A stretch of 64,000 bases of DNA from Mucidula mucida. Its lineage: Eukaryota > Basidiomycota > Agaricomycetes > Agaricales > Physalacriaceae. The notes beneath the pieces are model-generated. The model did no database searches, was not told the DNA's origin, and saw only the letters and a program-made list of their open reading frames with translations. The position numbers were made by a program, and so were the translations under genes. Where the stretch lies: contig JADNYV010000203.1 in assembly GCA_015501055.1 (NCBI GenBank), positions 1 to 64,000 on the forward strand, read 5' to 3'. Within the stretch, counting starts at the first letter, position 1. Every line of letters starts with the position of its first letter. Below, one piece after another: positions 1 to 9,337 of this stretch.

Positions 1-1
1 T

Positions 2-274
2 CTATATCAGCTACTATCGCCTCCTGGGTACAACCTCTCTGATCATGCGGCGTCAGAGCATCGTCCGGCAGTCACCAAGAGAGCGCCCCCAATTCGCCGT
101 CCTCTTCCCAAGCCGGTGCTGCATCTATACCAGCCGCAGCCGAGACGAGAGATCAAGATTGATTTGATTGAGCTCGAGGCTATGGCTGAGGTTGAGCTTG
201 TGCAGGTCGAGGCGTCGAAGGGACGCGATGAAGCGTTTTGGAGGAGCTGGTTAGATCGCTGCTTGGCTGCATGA
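2..274 (+). CDS. 3' end of an uncharacterised gene, same family as the genes at 981 and 41306 (partial)
   Basis: An open frame enters from the left edge and ends at a TGA at 272-274, giving about 90 codons. Its tail resembles the C-termini of the complete family members in this window: a tyrosine-glutamine-proline (YQP) motif, a stretch of acidic and aliphatic residues (IDLIELEAM), then a W-x-x-W-x-D cluster (WRSWLDRCLAA) just before the stop. The complete genes end with WRDWIDWCRV. The 5' part lies outside the window. Family membership is inferred from this C-terminal pattern only. No enzymatic domain is recognised. Confidence 0.55.
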   Translation, partial: LYQLLSPPGYNLSDHAASEHRPAVTKRAPPIRRPLPKPVLHLYQPQPRREIKIDLIELEAMAEVELVQVEASKGRDEAFWRSWLDRCLAA

Positions 275-904
275 TGTTGTTTGGGAATGAGGCACGCTGT
301 TAATGTTCGTTTTGTGGAGCCGGGTGTATTCTTATTTTGCTGTCAAATTATGTTTTAGAGTCGATGGTCCGAAAGATTTAGCGCTTGGGTTCTTGTGCAC
401 AGTGGCTTGTTGGATCCAAGTTGAAGCGGAAAGTTCCGGGGAACAGTCATCATTATTCCGTAATGCATCTTCTCAACGAACAGTGTCATTCACAAACAAG
501 GTGCTCTTATTGGGCCCGCGCCCCGAACAATAACGCGACCACGGAACAAACACCGTACGCAGCTAAGGTTGCTTTCTGTATACAACCTCCACCGGAAATT
601 TAAAGGGTCTTGTATCCATCGGTCAAGCGACTCCGACCACTTTGTCAAGAACTTATATGACGGTAGCAAGTCCTAGACTCAACACCAATCTCCTCAAAAC
701 ATTGGATCGAACTGCTGTTCCCGAACATGGCTTAGGTGATCTGTCCACACTCTGCGCGAGGCCATTGTACTGACCAGCCACAATATTTGTCGATGGTCAA
801 AGCGCACAAGTGCAGCCTGGCCCTGAATCTGTGCCACCGGGTCATTGTCTGCTCTTTGCCTTTGATTACGCAAGACGCCCTTTGGCCGCCAAGTGTGGAC
901 GACA
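275..904. other. intergenic region with a duplicated upstream block
   Basis: No supported gene. From about 600 to 735, and again up to the TATA box, the sequence is repeated in inverted orientation upstream of the paralogue (about 41390-41760). The promoter region was therefore duplicated together with the gene. Confidence 0.5.
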
Positions 905-911
905 TATATAA
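905..911 (+). promoter_or_regulatory. TATA-like box of the gene at 981
   Basis: TATATAA lies 70 bp upstream of the ATG at 981. The paralogue on the opposite strand has a matching TATATA motif at 41387-41393 at a similar distance from its ATG. This is positional evidence only. Confidence 0.4.
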
Positions 912-980
912 TGATGGCTCGAGCAAGCGTTAGGCATCCTCTCATCCCCCCACAACCCACAGAATTCGCTCTCCATCATC

Positions 981-2149
981 ATGTCCGCTCCGGAGTGGAG
1001 CTCTACAAGCTTCATCGCCCATTGGCTGTGTGCCCTCTTATTTACCATCGCAACCGGGGTCGAGGACGACGCGCAAGTCATGTTAGTATCCATTACTCGT
1101 CGTTCGTGATCCCTGTCTCATCCATTTCATATAGTGACTTCGTATTGTCGTCTCAGTACAAGACGATATTCGATTCTGTGCACGAACTTGTCTGTTCACC
1201 ATACCGAACTCCTTTCACGCTGTTCCAAATCGTTGTCTTTTCTCTCCGGTTCTACTCGCAGACAGAACTCCTCTCCGTTACCGATACGCAGGCCACTGAA
1301 GACTTTGTGATGACGCTGAGAGTATTTTACATCGTCACGCTGGAAGCCACAGGCAATGTTGACCTCAATGATGCGGAACAGTGAGTTTAATCCTCTTCTT
1401 GAAGACATCAGAACTTGAACTCATGCACAACCAGGCTCAAACTGACCGGCCTCTCTGCTCTCTCCAACTACAAGCAAATCAGGCAGAATTTCATGAACGC
1501 TGTCGCTTCACCGTACACGGAAACGATCCAAATTGGACATACCGAATGGGAGGATTACTTGGTCGACATATCTCGCATGACAGTACTCATATCGCACGGA
1601 GACGCGGATTTGGACGACATTACAGCCGTCATCACCGTGCTGTTCGAATATATGCGGATCACCTCAAGCAAGGGAAACATGCCCTTGAGCGAGCTCTCAT
1701 TTCCTTCTCATTCGCTCCCCCCGCTGGTCTTTGACGAGTTACCCTCGCCAGATTCTCCATCCTCTGTTTTCATGCCCGATTTCTTTGACAACTTCAACTC
1801 GGAGCCACCATCGCCGTGCTTCTTCACCGCGCCGTCCTCCCCTTCAGAATGGAACCCTTCTGCGGACCCCATTGTCGAGTGCGGTAGAGGAAAGGCTCCG
1901 AAGTATATTGCCCCTGGGTCCAAAGCGGCAGTGTACTTTGAGGATAGTGATAGTTCGGCGGAGGAGTTTGAGATAAAGGTCTACCAGCCCAGTCCCAAGC
2001 GCACTTTCGGGGTTGACATTATCGAGCTGGAGATATCGATGGAACAGGAAGCGTTGGTGTTGAAGGAGACTGCGATGCAGTCGCGTATCAGTGCTGTGAG
2101 AGCTCACAATTGGAGGGATTGGATTGATTGGTGTCGTGTGCATGTGTGA
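981..2149 (+). CDS. uncharacterised 353-aa protein, family copy B (3 exons)
   Basis: I do not recognise the family. Exons are 981-1081, 1135-1380 and 1435-2149. The 53- and 54-bp introns have GT-AG ends, and the phases join cleanly (CAAGT-CAT|T-GAC gives QVIDF; GAA-CA|G gives EQ). The model is supported by the inverted paralogue at 40125-41306, which has the same exon structure. The protein begins MSAPEWSSTS, has a mainly hydrophobic and aromatic first 120 residues, a middle with PSP/SSPS-rich acidic stretches, and ends with WRDWIDWCRVHV. There is no signal peptide or catalytic motif. Codon use and the open frame look like a real host gene. It lies just outside the nested transposons that begin at 2427. 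Confidence 0.72.
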
Positions 2150-2426
2150 CTCTCTCTATACTTACAGAGGTGATGCTCGTTATAAAAGTTGTTCTGGCTC
2201 GTTGTATCATCATATCTCTTGCTTCTCTTACAAGACTTTGAAGGATGTGAGCTCAACTGCCAGACCGTACAACGTCTGTCAATACTCGTTTCATTCCGAT
2301 CTAAAATTTGGCTGCTGATACTCCCATTGAGTCCTGTTGAATACAGTATGTATTCAATACTCGAAAATAGTACATCCCCACATGCCCAAGAAGTGTCAGT
2401 TGGTTGTCCAACATCAGCGGTGACAT
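2150..2426 (+). other. 3' flank of gene B, no gene seen
   Basis: AT-rich intergenic sequence between the gene at 981-2149 and the TA target duplication at 2427-2428. I see no coding potential here. Confidence 0.5.
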
Positions 2427-2492
2427 TAGAGGTTATTTAGAGCACCCAAAAATTGGACCCTTGGCAATATTCGGGGGTTTCCGAATGGCACT

Positions 2493-2516
2493 GGTGGTGG
2501 GCATCCGAGGGGTCCG
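2493..2516 (+). repeat. left arm of 24-bp subterminal inverted repeat
   Basis: Perfect inverted match to 17239-17262 (begins GGTGGTGGGCATCC). Both arms lie inside the ends of the 2-kb DNA transposon and are missing from its MITE derivative at 45 kb. Confidence 0.7.
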
Positions 2517-2716
2517 CGATGGTAATTTGTACTTGTTTGGTAGCAGCGTCCACCAGCCTATGGGCAGAATCATGAATGCTCTGTTTTAATAGCACTTCAC
2601 ACATCAACTTCTGAGCCTCCGGACAATGATTAGACATAGGTTTGTATCATATTCGAGTACATTGATACAAATGGATATTAATTTATCGTGAATAAGTATG
2701 AGTGTATCTGTAGACC

Positions 2717-2730
2717 TGTACCTCAGAGGA
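2717..2730. repeat. 14-bp target site duplication of the LINE (left)
   Basis: TGTACCTCAGAGGA here is repeated perfectly at 9073-9086. The two copies bracket the LINE and define its length as 6342 bp. Confidence 0.85.
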
Positions 2731-2865
2731 AACGCACCTTGTCCCTTTACCATCACCACACGATCGAGTGGCACGACCCGACGACCGCGACGCGCGATAC
2801 GACACGAATCCTGGACCCGGTTCTTTGACAGAATCAGTGTACTAGTCAATATTTCGTGTATAGAC

Positions 2866-4097
2866 ATGTCAGACTTCATCACCGTCCCACGCGCCCAACT
2901 CGAAACCATCAAGACGCTGTACGCCACTCATAAGGTTCATGAAAAAGCCAATGAGAAAGCCAAGCCGTACTTCGCCAGCTTCAAAGTAGCAGTAGAAAAC
3001 CTCCTCGACAATCTGAACCAAGAAGGCAACCCAGCCCCAACGACGCGTCCCACCATGGTTACCCCATCCGTCATCGCTGAGAGACTCGACGAGTTGAAAG
3101 CTTTGATGGTCAAAATCGATTCCACCCAGCAGACGCACAGCACCATCCTGGCGTCTCAACACGCCCACCCAGTGCATAACACCCAAGCCACAATGCCACC
3201 CCCGCCACCCCCTCGTCAGGCGCCATGCACCCCTGCACCGAGTGAGATCACGATCTCTCTTCGGAAGACGGACAAGAAGTCTCCGATCCGCGGCCTAGCC
3301 CGGAAGAGATCACGATCAAGGTCAACAAAGCTCTGCAGGACGCGCCGGTCCCGGTGCTGAACGCGATTTCCATTCGCGGAGCGAGGAAGACGAAGGGCGG
3401 TAACATCATGGTGTCTGCACACTCAGATACGGATGCAGAGAAGATTCTAGCACACTCGTTAGAGTGGGTTAAGCTGCTAGAGCCGACTGCATCCATAGAA
3501 CAACGCATCGTGTCCGTGGTAGCAGACTTTGTCCCCACGAAGTTTGATCCAAAGAGCGCGAACACGATCGCCACCATCCACCAGTCCAACCCCGGGATTT
3601 TCCGTAACGCGTCTAGCATCCAAGCGATTTCGTGGCTCTCCAAGGTCGAGACCAAGAGTCATTCTTCGCTTCGCATCTCCATTGCCGACGTGTATGCAGC
3701 GGACGATCTCATAGAGAAAGGTTTATCTATCAACGGAGCGATGTTCCCTGTCCGGAAATATGTTCCGTCGGCTGCACATGAACTATGCTACAAGTGCCAG
3801 AAATTGGGCCACCAGGCCCGGGCATGCCCTGACACCCAAGCCTCCACCTGCGCCAGGTGCGCCGGCCCCCACGCAACCAGTCTCTGCACGTGTCCTCTGC
3901 AGAATAACCGGTGCTCGAACATGCGACTCTGCTCGCATGTCGAACTCAAATGCGCAAGCTGTGAGGGCCCGCACAAGTCATTCTCCAAATCATGCCCCTA
4001 CATTCAGGATGCACAAGCGCGTCTAGACGACCGCTTCCTCGGACAGTCCCAGTACTTTGATGAAACCCGTGGTGCCCGCGCAGCGGGCCGAAACTAA
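2866..4097 (+). pseudogene. LINE ORF1, gag-like nucleic-acid-binding protein with zinc knuckles (frameshifted)
   Basis: The N-terminal part starts at ATG 2866 (MSDFITVPRAQLETIK) and is open to 3360. The C-terminal part continues in another frame from about 3300 to the TAA at 4095-4097. The frames change somewhere near 3240-3310, where both read as plausible protein (SEITISL in one, SPEEITIKVNKAL in the other). It is therefore either a one-base indel or, less likely, recoding. The C-terminal half carries three cysteine/histidine clusters typical of gag knuckles: CYKCQKLGHQARAC, CARCAGPHATSLC and CASCEGPHKSFSKSC. By family role it would bind element RNA in the ribonucleoprotein particle. Its stop overlaps the ORF2 start (TAATG). 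Confidence 0.7.
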
Positions 4098-7000
4098 TGT
4101 CTTCGAACTCACACAATTTGCGGATCCTCAGTCTAAACTGCAGACGATTGGCCGAAGTACTCAAGTCTCTCGATAAAGAAACAGCGACATACGACATGCT
4201 TTTGCTACAAGAGTTACCCTACTTCGTCGACAAACAAACAGGCTTCACCTCCCCACACTGGCAACGTTTGTTTCCCACAAACACGGCTCGAAGATCGAGA
4301 AAGCACAGAATCCGCTCGTGCATCTATATCAAGTCCGACATTCCTTCCCATCTTTATTCTCAGGTTCACATGAACACGCTGGATGTAGTTTGTGTGACCT
4401 TCAACCTTCCCTCCCTCCCTCCTCATTTCTTCTACTCCGTGTACAACCCACCAAATTTGAATTCCTCCATCATGCTAGTCCATAGACACGTTAAAACTCT
4501 CCAAGAGGACGCCGAACTCTTCTTTGGGGGGGACTTTAACAAACACCACGCACTGTGGGCAGGCCCTCGCGCGCTCAAGAGAACACGACAATCCGACTGC
4601 AGCGAATTGCTACAGTTCCTCGCAGAGCTGGACCTGACGCTGTGCACAGTGCCAGGCACCCCCACATACTATTCTGACTCAAGCCATACGCACTCTACCC
4701 TTGACCTAGTTTTCGCCTCTGAAGCTCTCGCACAGGACGTGATCAAGTGCGGTATCGGATCCAGTCACGGATCGGACCACCGCTCAGTCCTGGTCAAAAT
4801 CTCCATCCCTGTGGAGAGAACGACGCCGGAGCCGAAACTCAATTGGCGCGCAACCGACTGGGAAGAGTATAACGAAATTGTGGAAGCGTCGCTCCGCGAT
4901 AATAACATCAACCAAATGCTGGACAGTATGGAGTCAACAGAGGACATCAATAAGGTGGTCCAAACTCTGAACAATGCTTACCTGCAAGCGAACAAGTCCG
5001 TCCCCGTTAAGAAGCCGTCACCCCACGCCAAGAGGTGGTGGAACACGGAACTAACAGCCATGCATCGGCGGTTCCGGAACATCCAGAATCGTGCGAGCAG
5101 TCCTCGCTCTACACTAGAGGATCGCGCTGCCGTGCTCCCAGCCAGACGTGAATATCAGGCGGCGATAAGACGGGCTCAACGTCAACACTGGAAAGAATGG
5201 TTAGAAGAGGCTACCGAAGAATCAATTTGGCAGGCAAACAAATATGCAAACCAAGCCGAAGCGTTAACGAAATCTGCGACTGCGTCACGGGTGCCAGACC
5301 TTAACACGCCAAATGGGGTGGCAACCACTAACGAGGAGAAAAGCAACACGCTCATGAACACATTCTTCCCCGAACCACCCCCGGCAGACACCAGCGACAT
5401 CGAAGACCCCCCTACAGACATTGGAGAGGCCAGTCCAGAGGTTACGATCGAAGAGATGCAGAAAGCGATAAAAGGGGCGGGAGCTTACAAGGCACCTGGC
5501 CCTTTGCAGACCATCAATGCTGCCCTCCAGAACACATCAGAGCGACTCAGTCCCATACTCACCAAGATTGCCAATGCGGGTCTCCGACTCAGCCACCACC
5601 CCTTGCAGTGGAAAGTCTTCACCACGATTACGCTCCGAAAACCAGGCAAGGACGATTACTCTGTCCCGAAGGCGTATTGCCCAATTGCGCTTGAGGACAC
5701 AGCGAGCAAGGCGATAGAAACCTGTATCGCGAAAAGGTTACTAGCCTTCGCAGAGAAAAATCAGATGTTATCATCGACACATTTCGGAGGAAGGCCGGGG
5801 AGAACAACTACCGACGCCATTCTATACCTCACCCAGCGCATCAAGGACGGGTGGAGGAGAGGGCGTGTCACATCGGTAGTTTTCCTAGATATCTCCCAGG
5901 TGTTTCCAACGGTCTCGCACGAACGATTATTGGCCGATCTGCGGAAAGCAGATGTCCCTAAAGATCTTGTTCGATGGGTACAGAGTTTTTTGACAGGACG
6001 TACCACAACGCTGAAGTTTGACGACTATGTATCAGAGCAGCGGCCGGCTAGCTCTGGACTCCCCCAAGGTTCCCCCCTATCACCCATCCTCTACCTCTTC
6101 TATTCGTCAGACCTGTTGCGCATTGTCGACCCCAAGGAACGCTTGAGGCTAGTCGCAGGTTTCATCAATGATACAATGATTGCAGTATCCTCCGATTCTG
6201 TTGAAGAGAATATCAGAATGCTCAACGAGCTTATCCCCGAAGCCCTTAAATGGTCCGTTACTCATGCATGTCGTTTTGACGTCGGAAAATTCCAACTGGT
6301 CCACTTCACGAGAAACAGGAATAAAAAACGACCCCTTCCGCTGCAGGTGGGTGAACACATCATTGTCCCCGAGTCGACAGCAAAGTATCTTGGTATAATT
6401 CTTGATGCGGAGCTGCGTTTCCACGAACAAGTGGAGGCGGCGTCAGCCAAAGGCGCGAAAACTCTGGGAGCGATAGGGCGGCTCACCAAACCCTCATTCG
6501 GACTCCCTCACAAGTATGTGCGCACACTTGTGAGGGCGGTCCTGCTCCCGAGGGTCACCTATGGATTGCCGGTCTGGTATGCACCAGTGCTCGGTGGTCG
6601 TGATGGGGGCAAGCGAACAGGATCAGTCGGATTCGTCAACAAGCTACAGAAACTTCAAAATGTGGCCGCAAGAATGATCACGGGGGCGTACCGGACAACA
6701 CCCGTAGACGCGCTGAACTACCACGCAGATTTGCCACTACTAGTGGAGTTCCTAAACATCACGGCGTTGAACGTGACGATTAGACTAGCATCGCTCCCAA
6801 CCACGCACCCACTTCACAAACCCGCGGCTCGGTGCGCACGCTCGCTGCCCAAGTACCATCACTCTGCGCTGCACACACTCCTAGCAGCATTCCCAGAAGT
6901 TCGCAACATGGAGATCATCGACCCAACGCCAGTTGACCCTTGGTGGGCGGCGCCATTCGAAATACGCATAGCGACAAGCAAAGACGAAGCCATAGCCATG

Positions 7001-7951
7001 GTCCAGAGCAGAAACGCAGACTACAAGGTCTACGTGGACGGCTCGGGGATTGACAGAATGATTGGCGGAGCGGCCGTGCTCATGGGGGAGGGAGACAAGG
7101 TAGTGGACAAAAGCAGGGTGTGTCTAGGCACCATGAAACGTCACACGGTTTACGAAGGCGAATTGAGCGGATCAGCTCAGGGTCTCGTACTCGTGGAACG
7201 GAATCCGAAGCCTAAACCCCGGCGAGCTCCGACCACTGCAGACTTCCTCATCGACAATCAATCCTCTATCACGGGCATCCATGACCGCCGACCACAATTG
7301 GGACGACACATCGTAGAGCTATTCCACAAGCTGCTCCCTTGGGTCAAGAAGAAACACCCCAACCTAAAGATCACATTGATCTGGGTTCCTGGACACATTG
7401 ATGTGCCGGGAAACGAGAAAGCTGATGAACACGCAAAGCGAGCGGCCAAGGGTGATGAAACAACTGTTCATGAGAAACTGAAAGCGCTTACACAGATGCC
7501 GACAAGTTGTGCCGCCATCAAGGCCTTCTACAAGAAGAAGCTGACCAAATCCAGACGCAAGGCTTGGATGGCATCGATTCACAGTCGAAGGATCCGGAAG
7601 TTTGACAACACCCCTCCTGGTCCAAAGGTCCTCCGTCTATTCAGCGCGCTCACGCGCCGCCAGGCCAGCATCATCACGCAACTTCGTACGGGACATATAG
7701 GGCTGAACGCGTACCTCCACCGGATGAAGATCATCGCCTCCGACAAATGCGCGAAGTGCGGAGTCCCCAAATCCGTCGAGCACTACCTGTTGGTGTGCCA
7801 ACGGTACACAGCAGCGCGATCTGCGTTGCGCCAGGAGCTCGGGCGTCAGCGTCTAGATCTGCGAACACTGCTTAGCACCCCCAAAAACTTCAAGCATCTC
7901 TTTGCATATGTCGACGCCACTCGACGCCTCGTTCCCGGTACCTCCCCATGA
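4097..7951 (+). CDS. LINE ORF2: endonuclease, reverse transcriptase, RNase H, zinc finger (1284 aa)
   Basis: The ATG at 4097 overlaps the ORF1 stop. Residues 1-240 are an APE-like endonuclease (LLLQELPYF, GGDFNKHHALW, SHGSDHRSVL). Reverse transcriptase follows at about 450-750, with FGGRPGRTTTDA, FLDIS (D598) and SGLPQGSPLSPIL. RNase H is at about 975-1115, with all four acidic positions present (YVDGSG, YEGELSG, LIDNQ, EKADEHAK). A CCHC finger, CAKCGVPKSVEHYLLVC, is near the end. The reverse transcriptase is odd: the usual F/Y-x-D-D box reads FIND (N691 replaces the first Asp), the APGPDG motif reads APGPLQ, and the GAFD of motif A reads QVFP. The frame is open, but the polymerase is probably inactive. 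By family role the protein would nick target DNA and prime cDNA synthesis from the nick. Confidence 0.88.
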   Translation: MSSNSHNLRILSLNCRRLAEVLKSLDKETATYDMLLLQELPYFVDKQTGFTSPHWQRLFPTNTARRSRKHRIRSCIYIKSDIPSHLYSQVHMNTLDVVCVTFNLPSLPPHFFYSVYNPPNLNSSIMLVHRHVKTLQEDAELFFGGDFNKHHALWAGPRALKRTRQSDCSELLQFLAELDLTLCTVPGTPTYYSDSSHTHSTLDLVFASEALAQDVIKCGIGSSHGSDHRSVLVKISIPVERTTPEPKLNWRATDWEEYNEIVEASLRDNNINQMLDSMESTEDINKVVQTLNNAYLQANKSVPVKKPSPHAKRWWNTELTAMHRRFRNIQNRASSPRSTLEDRAAVLPARREYQAAIRRAQRQHWKEWLEEATEESIWQANKYANQAEALTKSATASRVPDLNTPNGVATTNEEKSNTLMNTFFPEPPPADTSDIEDPPTDIGEASPEVTIEEMQKAIKGAGAYKAPGPLQTINAALQNTSERLSPILTKIANAGLRLSHHPLQWKVFTTITLRKPGKDDYSVPKAYCPIALEDTASKAIETCIAKRLLAFAEKNQMLSSTHFGGRPGRTTTDAILYLTQRIKDGWRRGRVTSVVFLDISQVFPTVSHERLLADLRKADVPKDLVRWVQSFLTGRTTTLKFDDYVSEQRPASSGLPQGSPLSPILYLFYSSDLLRIVDPKERLRLVAGFINDTMIAVSSDSVEENIRMLNELIPEALKWSVTHACRFDVGKFQLVHFTRNRNKKRPLPLQVGEHIIVPESTAKYLGIILDAELRFHEQVEAASAKGAKTLGAIGRLTKPSFGLPHKYVRTLVRAVLLPRVTYGLPVWYAPVLGGRDGGKRTGSVGFVNKLQKLQNVAARMITGAYRTTPVDALNYHADLPLLVEFLNITALNVTIRLASLPTTHPLHKPAARCARSLPKYHHSALHTLLAAFPEVRNMEIIDPTPVDPWWAAPFEIRIATSKDEAIAMVQSRNADYKVYVDGSGIDRMIGGAAVLMGEGDKVVDKSRVCLGTMKRHTVYEGELSGSAQGLVLVERNPKPKPRRAPTTADFLIDNQSSITGIHDRRPQLGRHIVELFHKLLPWVKKKHPNLKITLIWVPGHIDVPGNEKADEHAKRAAKGDETTVHEKLKALTQMPTSCAAIKAFYKKKLTKSRRKAWMASIHSRRIRKFDNTPPGPKVLRLFSALTRRQASIITQLRTGHIGLNAYLHRMKIIASDKCAKCGVPKSVEHYLLVCQRYTAARSALRQELGRQRLDLRTLLSTPKNFKHLFAYVDATRRLVPGTSP

Positions 7952-7986
7952 AAACGTGTGGTCACATGCACGAGCACTTTACCCCG

Positions 7987-7993
7987 TATAAAG
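7987..7993 (+). promoter_or_regulatory. TATA-like box upstream of LINE ORF3
   Basis: TATAAAG lies 36 bp after the ORF2 stop and 59 bp before the ORF3 ATG. It could let ORF3 be transcribed separately. Sequence evidence only. Confidence 0.3.
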
Positions 7994-8051
7994 CCTTTCA
8001 CGTGTGCTAAGTTTCTTTCTCTTTCAACCACCGCGAACACTCCATCCCACC

Positions 8052-8660
8052 ATGTCTGCCAAACTCGAAGTCACCCTCACCCGCATCGGCGAGAACGCCC
8101 TCAACATCGTCGTTGACCAGCGAAGTCAGGATATTGCGGCAGGGCGCATGCCGCCCGCTCTCCTCAACGAGCAGCCTTTCATGTTTGATGACGACACCGG
8201 CTCTCCTCTTCCCGCTCTTGAACCGTGGCCGGTTGAGGACCGTACTCCCTCCCCCATCGTCATAGACGGCACCCCCCCGAACATCCCCTTTCACAAAGAA
8301 AAGAGTCGGCCAGTTGATGCTGCAGAGCTTCGCGAAAGGCTGAGGTGGGAGCCAATCTTCGACGAGCCTGTCAGGATGGCCGTAGCCCCGGCTCGATGCC
8401 CCCACGCCGTAAGCGCGCTCAAATACCACCACGTCCCCAACCACATAGTCCGTAACACCCTCAACGCGTTATCACTGTTCCTGGACTACGAGACGGAAGG
8501 GAGGGTTGAGCGGGCGTATTACCAGCTCAAGCGCCATGTTATGCCGAAGAACAGCGAGGGTAAAAGGTTACGCAATATCGACCTGGAGGAGGACATCTCC
8601 ACCCCGATGGACTTGCAGGAGCTTGCGGAGAGGCCGCTCAAGCGCAAGCGCTACGCGTAA
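8052..8660 (+). CDS. LINE ORF3, uncharacterised 202-aa protein
   Basis: This intact ORF starts MSAKLEVTLTRIGENAL and ends LKRKRYA. It lies 100 bp after ORF2 and clearly inside the target duplications, so it moves with the LINE. The middle is proline-rich (DRTPSPIVIDGTPP). The C-terminal third is charged, with a basic patch (RPLKRKR) that could be a nuclear localisation signal. No known domain is recognised. It could be a captured host exon or an accessory protein. A run of about 200 codons without a stop inside what would normally be the 3' UTR argues against chance. Confidence 0.6.
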   Translation: MSAKLEVTLTRIGENALNIVVDQRSQDIAAGRMPPALLNEQPFMFDDDTGSPLPALEPWPVEDRTPSPIVIDGTPPNIPFHKEKSRPVDAAELRERLRWEPIFDEPVRMAVAPARCPHAVSALKYHHVPNHIVRNTLNALSLFLDYETEGRVERAYYQLKRHVMPKNSEGKRLRNIDLEEDISTPMDLQELAERPLKRKRYA

Positions 8661-9042
8661 ACCCACAACAACGACCCATCACGACCTTTCCTTTCATGCT
8701 TCCACACCTCTAGATTCCCTACCCAACATATCATCTTATCTTCTCTTTCATTCCTTTTCTTTCATATCATCTCTCATCTCTCGTCTGATTCCTTTCTTAC
8801 CATCTACTACTCGTAGCCGGGGCATCTACCATAGACACCCTTTCGCCTACTTACGGGCATGCCGCCCTCTTACACCTTTTGACGTTCACTCTTCCATCGA
8901 TACTTTACTTTTAGATCACATAATCAAGACGGCTACCATACCAACTCGCGTACTTACTAACTTAGTTACGGAGCAGTTCGGTACATACATAGGTAGCCGA
9001 CGTGGACATAGGCCGCAACCGGCCTGAAACCCACGATAAATG

Positions 9043-9072
9043 AGACATCATCCATCCATCATCATCCATCCA
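9043..9072 (+). repeat. CATC-rich tandem repeat, LINE 3' tail
   Basis: CATC/CATCATC units end exactly at the right target duplication (9073-9086). Some fungal LINEs end in a simple repeat of this kind instead of poly(A). Confidence 0.7.
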
Positions 9073-9086
9073 TGTACCTCAGAGGA
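9073..9086. repeat. 14-bp target site duplication of the LINE (right)
   Basis: Identical to 2717-2730. Confidence 0.85.
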
Positions 9087-9337
9087 CTAATCCACCGAAA
9101 ATATCATCTGAATTTTTGTATCATATCACTCGAAATGACCACCTGAAGAGATCTCCCTATGACTTGAAGCCTGAGTTGAAAAGTGTGCTTTACTATTGAA
9201 ACGACACCAGATCACCCGCCAAAGTGTGAGTCACGTCACCGTGACACGTCGCGCCACGGTCATTCACGTACCAGTTCTTGCTGTATAAGGTTAAATTACA
9301 CTCAAGCGAAGCTCGCAACACTAAATATGGTTATAGT

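Larger units (their letters stand above)
2731..9072 (+). mobile_element. LINE (non-LTR retrotransposon) with three ORFs, full length
   Basis: The element is bounded by perfect 14-bp target duplications and ends in a short CATC-rich tandem repeat instead of poly(A). It has a gag-like ORF1 with zinc knuckles, a 1284-codon ORF2 (APE-type endonuclease, reverse transcriptase, RNase H, CCHC finger) and a third ORF of unknown function. The domain order and the RNase H resemble the Tad1/I-like LINE groups of fungi; this placement is from family knowledge. The perfect duplication suggests a fairly recent insertion. It landed in the left part of a DNA transposon. Confidence 0.85.

Noticed and set aside
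694..1093. Overlapping minus-strand frames opposite the 5' region of gene B
   Set aside because: They mirror the true coding strand and the duplicated promoter; no start context or partner exons.
9043..9072. CATC repeats as a possible CRISPR-like or satellite array
   Set aside because: They are the 3' tail of the LINE, ending at its target duplication; there are no spacers.
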